A stretch of DNA of 64,000 nucleotides from Hymenopellis radicata. Its lineage: Eukaryota; Basidiomycota; Agaricomycetes; Agaricales; Physalacriaceae. Location of the stretch: NCBI GenBank assembly GCA_015501595.1, contig JADNRX010000188.1, forward strand, positions 42,206 through 106,205, written 5' to 3'. Under the pieces are notes generated by a model, which saw only the letters and a program-made list of their open reading frames with translations, was not told where the DNA came from and searched no databases. The position numbers and the translations under genes are program-made. Numbering within the stretch: position 1 is the stretch's first letter; each line of letters starts with the position of its first letter. Below are positions 55,303 to 64,000 of the stretch, piece by piece.

Positions 55303-55975
55303 CTACAAAATAGAGCATACCACGAGTTTAAACTCGAGTTTAATAAATCAAGTTTGCGTAAGTTTGCATATCTGAAGTTCGGATTTGCGATTTGTTTCAA
55401 ATTCATGAATTACAAGTTTAAAACTCGCAAATTTGTGAGTTTTTAACGAGTTTTAAGCTATAATCCACTCATATCCTCTTCAACTAAGATTAAATTAGTG
55501 CAAACATCATTTTTATAGCCTATTGCAACTCTGTAAAATTATATTCATATATATAATATAGTTTATATATATAATATTATATCGTAACTAACTACCAGAA
55601 TCTGTATAAGTACTTTCAGAATCCTTCAATCTTAAACCTGCGACTTACGTAAATTTAAATTGCAAATCGCGAGTCGCAGGTTACTTATAAGTTACTTGCA
55701 TTGGCTGAAACTTGTGACATACTCTACTACAAAACATGCCGGCGCTCGGAAGAATAACTTAGCAATGATGAAGGATATCTTATTCATTATGATTAAGTTA
55801 ATCAATAAGATGTATTGATTGCATTTTTCTTTTGCTAGTATTGATAGCTGCCATTCCAGAGCCTTCACTTGTATAAACACATCGACTTCTGGATGCTTGC
55901 ATTAATTAGTCATAGTTACATCGATAACTTCGACATTTCAGAAGCTATCACCACACTCGCGGCACTCAACTTTTT
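55180..55975 (+). pseudogene. Unrecognised coding relic split by hAT-6
   Basis: Before the MITE one frame reads EHLYFEALIAKISTEGN and DEEYDLLS; after the target duplication it continues KHAGARKNNLAMMKDI. Further on a stretch SEAITTLAALNFFSDIL can be read in another frame. The codon content and continuity across the insertion suggest a former gene, now with several stops. I do not recognise the family. Confidence 0.35.
55311..55726. mobile_element. hAT-type MITE hAT-6 (E family, AT-shifted copy)
   Basis: This 416-bp element has ends TAGAGCATACCACGAGTTT and, reversed, TAGAGTATGTCACAAGTTT, with the perfect 8-bp duplication CTACAAAA (55303-55310, 55727-55734). It aligns end to end with hAT-8 at 60631-61047. 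Most differences are transitions that leave this copy richer in A and T. Confidence 0.9.
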
Positions 55976-56101
55976 CTCAGATATACTGAGATGTTATTTA
56001 GATATTTAAATGTGAGTACTAATATATTTTATTTCAATAATTTACTAACTTATGTTTAATATTATTTATGTAGCTGCACTTCTTTTCAAAAACCAACACT
56101 C

Positions 56102-56376
56102 TGTTAACTTTTGACAGTGTCGTCGAACTGAAAAGCGGACGCAAATATGCAAGCAGGGAACTCTCACAAATGGACGAGGTTCCATATGGATTCTTCGGGG
56201 TATAAGTACAGTCAAAAACAATGAAGTACTAAATACGATGAATAAAGAAATATTTATACTCGATAATGCGCGGCAAAGCCGCCAAACAAAAGACAATGAG
56301 AACAATGGCGATGCATGTCCAAATACGAAAACAGCGACCCACTCAACTCCGAGTGTGAGTGTTTGTTATTCCAACA
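56102..56376 (-). repeat. LTR of the copia-type gag-only element (3' in element orientation)
   Basis: 275-bp direct repeat, about 85-90 percent similar by eye to the partner at 58874-59145. Differences include many transitions. Confidence 0.85.
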
Positions 56377-56450
56377 CACCCCCGCAAACACGGCACTCGA
56401 GAGGAGAATCAAGAAAAGCACCCCCAGAAGGTATGCACGGTGCGACGCGG

Positions 56451-56973
56451 TCAGAACTCATTATCTGAGTCGTCGCTGACTTCATCAAACCAATCATCCA
56501 CCAGCGCGGCGTACTCCGGTCTCTTCTTCTTTTGCTCCATCAACCATTTCTTGTGCTGCTCGCATTGGTCCTTCGTGTGCTCAGGTTTATCGCAGAAAAA
56601 GCACATCAGAGTGCCGGCACGGGGACGAGATGATGACTTTCCGGCAGTCACGGACATGACAACGTTATGCTCGGCATCGACAGAAGCATCAGTCTCGATG
56701 ATGGTTGTAGACTGCGCAAGTTGGCGGTTCTCCTCGTTCAAGAGACGCATGATGACGGTGGAGAGAGTGAGCTAGTCGAGAGGGGTTGCATCAAAGTTGA
56801 TGATGACAGTTTCGTACGAGGTGGGTAGGCCCATGGTGAGTGCCAGTATCATATCCTGGTCAGAGATTTCAATGCTAGCTAGTTTCATCTGCTTTGACGT
56901 GCGGCGCGCCTGCGCAATCCATGACTGCATACTCTGATCGGCACCCTTCTTGGCTGTTAAGAACTTTCGGTGA
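56451..56973 (-). pseudogene. copia-type Gag, C-terminal part with zinc knuckle
   Basis: Continuing the N-terminal part at 58263-58613 after removal of hAT-7, the minus strand reads HRKFLTAKKG, SMQSWIAQARR and ALTMGLPTSYETVIINFD, typical of UBN2-type copia Gag. After DATPLD a TAG interrupts the frame (near 56772), where CAG is plausible. It is open again as MRLLNEENRQLAQ and ends in a CCHC knuckle CFFCDKPEHTKDQC (about 56580-56610) and an acidic tail with a stop at 56451. Gag would form the particle and bind RNA. Confidence 0.8.
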
Positions 56974-56981
56974 AGAGCGAG

Positions 56982-58254
56982 TAGAGGGAGGCACGAGTGT
57001 ATACCCGGGTGCATCCGAGACCCGTCCGGCAAATACTTGGGGACGAGAAGCCAGACTTGCCACCCGGCAGCACACCCGGGTACCCGCAAGTACTTGACCT
57101 GCAGGTCAAGTACTTGGCAAATACTTGCCTCTTGGGTGTGCAAGTACTTGGCAAAAGTGCTTGCATCGTTTGACCATTTTCGTGCCCGCCGTCGACCCCC
57201 GAGCAATTGCGCGGGGGCCAACGACGTGCACGATCTGTCATGTTCATGCCCTAGGTTGTTGAAACAACAAGAACCGGGACCGAACGAGACGTGGCGAGGG
57301 GTAAGGATGGTGTATCGTACGAGGTGAGATGGCGGGGAAGATGGTGGTGGTGGCAAGAGGTCAGGTAGACGGCAGAAACATATCGCGAGGAGAGACTGTA
57401 CTCCGTAAATTACAAAAGAAAAGAGTAAATACGCACCTTTGGGGCTGCATGCGTCCGCGACGCCCTCCAGCCCAAACAAAAATCCACGGTTAAGCATCGT
57501 CCACTGTTCCAGAGTACGGCGGCCTCATCCCGAGGGCTTACGCGTCGCAGAGGGTCATCGGATTGGTGCCGTCAAGCAGACGAGCACCAGAATACGCCCC
57601 GGAATGCATCCGTGGGCGCGGGTCCAGCAAGGCGGGGCCAATCCGACGGCTGAGCGCATGCGCGCTGTTCCGTAGTAAGGCGGCCTCGTCCTGAGGGCTT
57701 ACGTCGTCCGTGTGCAGTCCAGGCGGCGTCGTCGCGAAGACAGACACAAATAATCGCCCCGGAACGTATCCGAGGGCGCAGCGGTCGGCACGAAGCCAAA
57801 CCGCACAGAAAAAGTAGAGAAACACAAAGAAGAGAAGTCAGACAAGCCCCAGACCAAGTTCTGGGGCCGACGAGCACGACTATAAAGTCGTGCTGTGATG
57901 GTAAGAGGAAGAGCGATGAGATCTGGCCTGATCGATCGCTATCCGGAAACTGCCGGACAGCTCGGCGATCTCGGCGATCGGAGAAATTCGTCGGCAAGAT
58001 CGATTCTCGACGATGTTGGGCTCGTTTGAGCCCAAATAAATTGGAGAAAATTAAGAAAAATATACAAGTATGGCTAGGCAAGTATTAGGCAAGTACTTGC
58101 CCTAAGTACTTGCTGCCAGAAACCCATACTTGCCACCTGTGTACCACCCGGGTGTTGGCAAGTGCCGGGTGGGCAGGTGCCGAGTGCGGCACCACCCGGG
58201 TGACGTCAATACTTGCAGATATCTGCAAGTACTTACCACTCGTGCCTTGCTCTA
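56982..58254. mobile_element. hAT-type non-autonomous element hAT-7, nested in copia gag
   Basis: This 1273-bp element has ends TAGAGGGAGGCACGAGTG and, reversed, TAGAGCAAGGCACGAGTG, with the perfect 8-bp duplication AGAGCGAG (56974-56981, 58255-58262). The ends are dense in AAGTACTTG, CACCCGGGTG and GCAAGTA words. The core has two GGCTTAC boxes (57535, 57696), a CCCCAGA/TCTGGGG hairpin (57845-57866) and an AGCACGACTATAAAGTCGTGCT palindrome (57872-57893). It has no transposase frame. Confidence 0.9.
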
Positions 58255-58262
58255 AGAGCGAG

Positions 58263-58613
58263 CGAGGTCGCGAAACCCTGTGCGCGGTGCACGCTTTCGA
58301 GGTTCCGCCAGACTTCACGAGGATCGCGGAACTCCATGTGGGCAATCTGGGACTCTTCAATGTGAAGGATCATCTCAGCGCGTGCTTTCGCCAGCTTCGA
58401 CTTGTCGCACTTCAACTTGTCGCACTTCGACAACACCAGAGTCATTGCAGCAAGAATCTCCGCTTCCATCTTGCCATCGCGGGCAATGTCAACATCAATG
58501 ATGTTGAACCAGAGATCGAGGCGCGTCAACTCGGCCTCCATCATGATACTCCATTCAGGCCAGTTTCTGTCGGCCAGACGGGGAAAGCTAACGGTACGGA
58601 TATTATCGGACAT
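58263..58613 (-). pseudogene. copia-type Gag, N-terminal part
   Basis: The minus-strand ATG at 58613 opens MSDNIRTVSFPRLADRNWPEW, then LNIIDVDIAR-like and ILHIEESQIAHMEFRDPREVWRNLE, a pattern known from UBN2-type copia Gag N-termini. The frame runs into hAT-7 at 58254; across the insertion it continues at 56973. A leader of ~260 bp separates the ATG from the 5' LTR (58874). Confidence 0.8.
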
Positions 58614-58873
58614 ATTACTCTATTTGCGATCGATGCAGCAAGCAACGGGAAAGGAATACAGGAAGGATGATAACGACAACGACACGAATGTGAAGACCTG
58701 CTCAAGGCTGACACGAGAGAACTAGTTCCGCTCAAGAACCAGCAATGACAATCAATCTGCTCAAGACCGATGAAGATGATGATGGCACCCACTTAAGGTG
58801 CAGCGATAGAGATGATGGAAGAGAGAGACGATGAGACAAGGTGAGAATGTAGAGGGATATGCTGTCCATTTGT

Positions 58874-59145
58874 GTTAACTTTTGGCAGCGTCGTCAAGCT
58901 GAAAAGCGGGCGCGAAAATACAAGCAGGGAACCCTCGCAAACGGACGAGGTTCCTAATGGATTCTTCAGCATATAAGTACTCTACAAACAATGGACTGCT
59001 AAATATGGTGAATAAAGACATATTTGGTATACTTATAATGGGCGGCTTCACCGCCAAACACAAGATAATGAGAATAATGGGCGCGAGTCCAAATATGGAA
59101 ACAGCAACCCACTCAACTTCGAGTGTGAGTATTTGCATTCTAACA
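58874..59145 (-). repeat. LTR of the copia-type gag-only element (5' in element orientation)
   Basis: 272-bp direct repeat, partner of 56102-56376. It drives transcription of the minus-strand gag. The right outer flank is the CACTC duplication. Confidence 0.85.
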
Positions 59146-59599
59146 CACTCAGCTCTTTGCAAAAAGATTATCGCAGCTATGCTACGCAAACTACGTGCAT
59201 TTTTGTCTAAATATCTATTTTTTACATTTCTTAGTATTAGATTCACAATTGAGCTATGCAACAACTAAGATGGATTATCTTAATTACAAGATCAAGATCG
59301 TTCTACATTATAAAATGCATCGCCAAAAAACATGATCTTCGAGCTTATTGAGAATTTACTTTGTCACTATGCTCGATAAGCTCACTACAGTTTAACAAAG
59401 CGACACAGTTCAATGGATAGCATTGTCTGCTACAAACATTGCCATCATGAGGAAAGCAGGTGTGAACGCAAGAATCATAGGCAGAAAACTGAAAGAGTGC
59501 AGCGATAAGAATACAAAGTGTTTTGCGGCGGAGAGTGATAGCAATAGCAATAGCGAGAAGGATGAGGATGAAGCTGTAAAGAAGGATGAAGTCGCGAAG

Positions 59600-59799
59600 T
59601 AGAGATCATCACAAGTCTTGACTCAAGTCGATTCGTAACTCATTAGGTGAGTACTCATAGGGGTTAAAGGCTATTCATAACTCGCGCATAACTCGAGTTC
59701 TCTTAACTCATAAATTGAGTCGAGTTGAGTATTTGATCCTGCGAGTCTGAGTTGATTCCCGAGTACTCTTCAGACTCATATGACTTGTGGTGATCTCTA
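59600..59799. mobile_element. hAT-type MITE hAT-9 (diverged)
   Basis: This 200-bp element has ends TAGAGATCATCACAAGTC and, reversed, TAGAGATCACCACAAGTC. The flanks TCGCGAAG and CCGTGAAG match at 6 of 8 positions, with both mismatches transitions, consistent with an aged 8-bp duplication. The interior is full of GAGTC/GACTC and ACTCGAGT words. Confidence 0.7.
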
Positions 59800-60630
59800 C
59801 CGTGAAGGAGAACAATTCCAAACCAGCAATGAAAAAGATGAGGTTCTCGGATGCAGTGGAGAAGGCGAAGAAAGCAGTGAAGAAAGCTGCAGAGAAAGCA
59901 GAGAAGGCTGCAGAAAAGGTGAAGAAGGCAGAGGAGAGAGCTATGAAGAAAAAAACTACTACAATGAGCAGAGTAACCATGATAACAGCACCGACAATGA
60001 AGAAGGCGACAACTATAAAGAAGCTGATGATAGCGAAAAAATCCATAGAGGCTGGAACGGCGGCGAGGCGGCAAAAGAGGCTTGAGAATGCTTTATCGCT
60101 TAAGAGTAGGAAGTTCATTGAGGAGGATGATAATATTAAGCGCAGAGAGGGTGGAGAAAGCAGTGTGCTGCGCTGTAACTTAATTAATATTATGGCATTA
60201 TTATTGATGCTCCGTTCGCCATATGCCAAATATTTAGGGCATTTGCTCTCATTTTATGGAAATTAAGGCGAGATAGCATTTTCTCAGAGTGTTAACAAAA
60301 TCATAGCTGACATAAAAGGCAAAATGACTGCAGCTACGATATTCGTCCTCATTCATAACACATGGGCTCCTAACGCAGCATTTGAAGTACTAAAGACGTT
60401 GGCACTATTAAAAACGCTAATAGCGCTTAGTTAGTTCTGTTTTGAACTATAGGCTACTCTTCACCTTCATTCGTATCGTACACATGCAAGAGGATAGACT
60501 CACCGCTAAAAGTATTATATTTTCAGTGACTCTGCCTAATAACTTAGGGAAAACGTTAGCATATACTTTGTGCCTAATCATTGCCTAAGTTAGCCAACTT
60601 AAAATGACTGCGCAGGATTACATGGAGGAT

Positions 60631-61047
60631 TAGAGCATGCCACGAGTCTAAACCCGGGTCTGGCGGGTCGAGTTTTGCGCGAGTTTGCATATCTAAAGTC
60701 CGAACTTGCGACTTATCTCAAACTCGCGAATCGCGAGTTTAAAACTCGCAAATTTGCGAGTTTTTGACGAGTTTTGAGCTATAACCCACTCATATCCCCT
60801 TCAACTGAGGTCAAACTAGTGCAAACATCATCTCTACAGCTTATTGCAACTCTGTTGGATCATATTCATATGTATAACACAATTTATATGCATAATATTA
60901 TATCTTAACTGATTACCGGAACCTGCGCAAGTACTTGCAGAATCCTCCAATCTCCAACCTGCAACTTGCGCGAACCCGAGTCGCGAGTCGCGAGTCGCAG
61001 GTTACCTGCGAGTTATCTGCGCTGGCCGAAACTCGTGACATGCTCTA
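60631..61047. mobile_element. hAT-type MITE hAT-8 (E family, GC-richer copy)
   Basis: This 417-bp element has ends TAGAGCATGCCACGAGTC and, reversed, TAGAGCATGTCACGAGTT, with the perfect 8-bp duplication TGGAGGAT (60623-60630, 61048-61055). Subterminal CTCGCGA/TCGCGAG words are numerous. It is the best-preserved member of the family that includes hAT-6 and hAT-E3. Confidence 0.9.
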
Positions 61048-61186
61048 TGGAGGATCTGGCAACAGCTCTAAGAAATGTTAAGGTGAAAAATATTGTCTCC
61101 GAGTTCAAATATGCGCATCGTATTAATCAGCTTCCTCGTTAACAAATACATTACATCTAATATGGAAGCAAGGTGCAGTCATAATC

Positions 61187-61382
61187 AATGCATCAGTATT
61201 GACTTGTATTCAGTGCGCTTCCTCGTAATTTACTCACGAGAAGAACGTGCACGTTGAAGTATAATTACTTACGAAGGCACAATTAATGCATCAGTATTGA
61301 CTTGTATTCAGTGCGCTTCCTCGTAATTTACTCACGAGAAGAAACGTACACGTTGAAGTATAATTACTTACGAAGGCACATT
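61187..61382 (+). repeat. 98-bp tandem duplication
   Basis: The unit starting AATGCATCAGTATTGACTTG occurs twice head to tail with two or three differences. Confidence 0.88.
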
Positions 61383-61714
61383 ATTTAGCATGTTTACCAT
61401 TTACGATAATATGACAATACCATCACAATATTTAGAGATCGTATAAAGTGATCATATTCTCCGTGTAGAGTGCAGAACCTCCTACCACCCAGCGTACTTT
61501 GTCCAAGCAGGCTTAAAGGTCAGCTTGGTCAGACAGTACTATGTCGATATACCTTGATACATTTAGACCTCCGAAATGCATTAGGTGGCACAAGATTTGG
61601 CAATTCACTGAACACTTTAGATGACAGTTCAGCAGTGAGTAGCGAGACTCTACCAACTTCTACCGCTACAACTAAAGTGAGCTGCGCAGCGCTTCTTCTG
61701 TTGACATTACAAAA

Positions 61715-61838
61715 GTATACAACCTCAAATTGATTGACAAGCTATAGCATGGAAATACAAAGTTATTGTGGCGCTTGTATACAACCTCAAATTGATTGAC
61801 AAGCTATAGCATGGAAATACAAAGTTATTGTGGCGCTT
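61715..61838 (+). repeat. 62-bp tandem duplication
   Basis: The unit starting GTATACAACCTCAAATTGA occurs twice head to tail with no visible difference. It is non-coding. Confidence 0.88.
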
Positions 61839-64000
61839 AAATTATAAGATGATTTAGAACACATTTTGAATGTTTGCATTGCTGCGTAATATAGGATGTT
61901 GCTTGAATGATACAGTGAGCTTAGAGCTAAGCAACTGAAGCAACCAAAAAGATCACATTGATGAAGCTCTTGTATAATGTAATCAAAGAATAATGAGCAT
62001 TAGTCAACTAATGTAAAAGCATGTTGATAGCTGCCTGAAGGTAAAAAAAATGAGATAACAGAAAAAGCACGTCAGTCGTTAATCTTTATTCAAAAATTGT
62101 GTGATGATTAACTATAGGACAAAGTACTACGACACCATTATATTAAATGATGTTAGTGTGCGATTAAATTTATAGACTTTATTTAAGATTTTAGTATTGT
62201 AAGAAAATAGAAATAATAAGCTATTATAAATAATGACAAAGATTTCTTTACATAACTTTTCAAACATCAATTCTAAAGTATGCGTATTCTACATTTATTT
62301 TAATTAGAGTTTTTTCTTATGCAGAAAATTGAAATAGACGTATTAATATTATGTTTAACACCAAAATACACTTATTTATCACATCTCTTTAGTATTATTA
62401 AAATCACTCTTAAAAGATAATTGCAAACATGCTTTAATGTTGTACTTATTTGAGTTCATATATAACTAAGTGTGATATCACATCAAGGTTTTCATAAAAC
62501 TTAAATGAGCACAATGATAGCAGTAGTGAAAAAAGGAAACACCACAGAGCACAGTAACATAGTAGAAAATAAGTGAGAGGGAAAGAGGAACTCGGCCAAC
62601 TTGGCAACTCAATTCGAAGCTGAAACTCTATCTATGATTCAGATCATTTATGAATTGAATCTATCTGATATAGGTTGAGTATGGTGATCTCTGTTTAAGA
62701 CTTAATCATCTTTTTCCTTTTCCCACTATAACTTGAAGGAAAACAGTACGCATTTCTTATTTTACACGACATAGTTTCTGCTATATGATATCTGTTGCAA
62801 GAAGAGTGTCGAAGCGTGTGCAAAGCATACTCAAAAATACGTAGAAAATAGCAGCTATAAGCGCATCATAAAGAAGCATAAAGTTAATTTACTTACATAA
62901 TTATTATGGCAAAGCTCAGCAATCTTTAACTTTTTTTTAAATTTCGAATTTTTTTATTAAAAATTCGAACAACTTCATTACTCAAAAGTTGGCAATGTGA
63001 ATTATTGGCAATGTAAATTATTATAAATCAATATTTTTTTAATTAACTTAGAGATCTTTTGCTCTACAATGTCCCTACTTCAGCATCCAAGTTGACATTA
63101 CCTTCGAGATAATGATTATTAACAACTCAAATGACACTTATAATGAATTCATCATGATTTAGTACTAAAATAGCTTTATCATCAAAATACGTCAGCATGA
63201 TCTTCTCATTTCAGCTAAAAATCTTTTTTTGATGAAATCTGTTATTTACTTTCAGAAAGTAGACAATTATTCATTCAAGCTGGTATTTCACTTTGGATGG
63301 TGGCAGCACTTCTCCGCTAAGAGTTTTAAGCTTATCGTAAAAACCTATACTCAAAAAATAGCAACTACGAAATGAATAATTTCATGAAAAAAGTCTAGTT
63401 CTTATGCTAGTTAATTAATAATAGAATCAAAGATAAGTTTCCTAATATATACGCTCGAAGCAAGAGATAAGCATTTTTTTATAAAACTAATACTTTTGTT
63501 ACTTACTGATACTAGCTTCATTTTTATCAACATTTAACAATACATCTATGCTTCATCTTGAGGAAAGCTCTATTTACCTTTTTGTTCATAGCTCAATTCA
63601 GGTTTAGTTACCTTTATTGTTGCATTAAAAAAGGTGACAATAAGTAAATTCATATTAATTTTACGAACTATAAGTACATTTTCACTTACAATATTGCTTT
63701 GAGTAATTGAGAAGGTGAGAAGTGATGTGCTCCGCAGATAGAAAAGAGATATTACATCTAACTTAGTCAAATATTCTTCGCATTTCAAGCAGATCTGGTG
63801 ACTCATTGTAGCTCTTTTGTTATCAGCAAATAAGTAATTTTAACGCCATTTACAAATAAAATGTTAAACTTAAGTATTAAGGAGAATGGTTATTAGGATG
63901 TGCTTATCATTTATGTATTATTATCTTTTTAATTTAAAATTAAACTTTTTGCTTTTTTTATTAACAATAACATAACTACTGGCAACAGCATGCTGTAATT
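61839..64000. other. AT-rich region without recognisable gene
   Basis: There are long A and T runs, and only short ORFs (for example 63806-63570 on the minus strand, 78 codons) with no motif. I see no paired termini, RNA gene or promoter that I could defend. It is likely deeply decayed repeat DNA. Confidence 0.4.

Larger units (their letters stand above)
56102..59145 (-). mobile_element. copia-type LTR element carrying only gag (TR-GAG-like)
   Basis: Two direct repeats of 275 and 272 bp (56102-56376, 58874-59145) begin TGTTAAC and end AACA on the plus strand, flanked by the 5-bp duplication CACTC (56097-56101, 59146-59150). Gag lies on the minus strand, so in the element's orientation the LTR starts TGTTGGAATAACAAAC. 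A polypurine GCGGGGGTG directly precedes the 3' LTR. No protease, integrase, RT or RNase H is found in the ~2.5-kb interior, 1273 bp of which is a nested hAT-type element. Transposition would need enzymes from another copia element. Confidence 0.85.
59443..61133 (+). pseudogene. Unrecognised Lys-rich coding relic with two hAT MITEs
   Basis: A plus-strand frame from about 59443 (MRKAGVNARIIGRKLKECSD, then an acidic Ser/Asn run) is interrupted by hAT-9 and continues as KPAMKKMRFSDAVEKAKKAV with Ala/Lys/Glu heptad-like repeats (possible coiled coil), open to 60266. Further traces (MTAATIFVLIHNTWAPN near 60330) and a block that reads through hAT-8 (QDYMED then LATALRNVKVKNIV, 60610-61130) suggest one larger decayed gene. 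No family is recognised. Confidence 0.35.

Noticed and set aside
1..64000. CRISPR array, rRNA genes or bacterial operon features
   Set aside because: No regularly spaced identical short repeats, no rRNA-like stretches, and introns plus retroelement content indicate a eukaryote.

Overview
This window looks like a transposon graveyard from a filamentous basidiomycete, most likely an agaricomycete. I infer this from the element repertoire (tyrosine-recombinase retrotransposons, a Ty3-type element with a collagen-like Gag, pogo-type and hAT-type DNA elements), from short GT-AG introns of about 45-76 nt, and from pseudogenes resembling agaricomycete families (a DUF6532-like protein and a TET/JBP-like dioxygenase). 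I see no rRNA gene, no convincing tRNA gene, no CRISPR array and no clearly intact housekeeping gene.

Positions 1-30400 are dominated by a tyrosine-recombinase (YR) retrotransposon called here family A. It has an intact-looking layout A1 - gag - RT/RNase H - YR - B1 - A2 - B2 at 456-6741. Damaged copies lie at 1-455, 7390-11603, 20183-24318 and 26135-28854. Four solo A-B remnants (19223-20143, 24621-25573, 31316-32285, 39131-40006) are the YR-element counterpart of solo LTRs. Between them lies a decayed Ty3-type element (11604-19078), itself split by two hAT-type elements.

Positions 30406-36914 hold family B, a second YR retrotransposon with textbook split direct repeats. Its pol and recombinase frames are open and overlap by ATGA. 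A solo family-A unit sits inside its gag, and the original site can be read on both sides with no target duplication.

Positions 36915-44192 contain two broken genes. One is the C-terminal part of an unrecognised minus-strand gene split by a hAT-type element. The other is a multi-intron DUF6532-like gene with nonsense changes and two hAT-type insertions. Positions 44193-64000 are conspicuously AT-rich and hold heavily mutated coding relics: a TET/JBP-like dioxygenase with a mariner-type MITE in it, a pogo-type transposase, and unrecognised open stretches. GC-richer, younger insertions sit among them: a 2.3-kb hAT-type element, a gag-only copia-type LTR element, and several small hAT MITEs.

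The most unusual signals are the YR families with solo A-B derivatives, a swarm of at least nine hAT-type non-autonomous elements (8 with perfect 8-bp target duplications) that share a recurring internal module, and transition-dominated divergence suggesting a RIP-like or 5-methylcytosine-deamination process acting on repeats, beside a dead TET/JBP-like gene.
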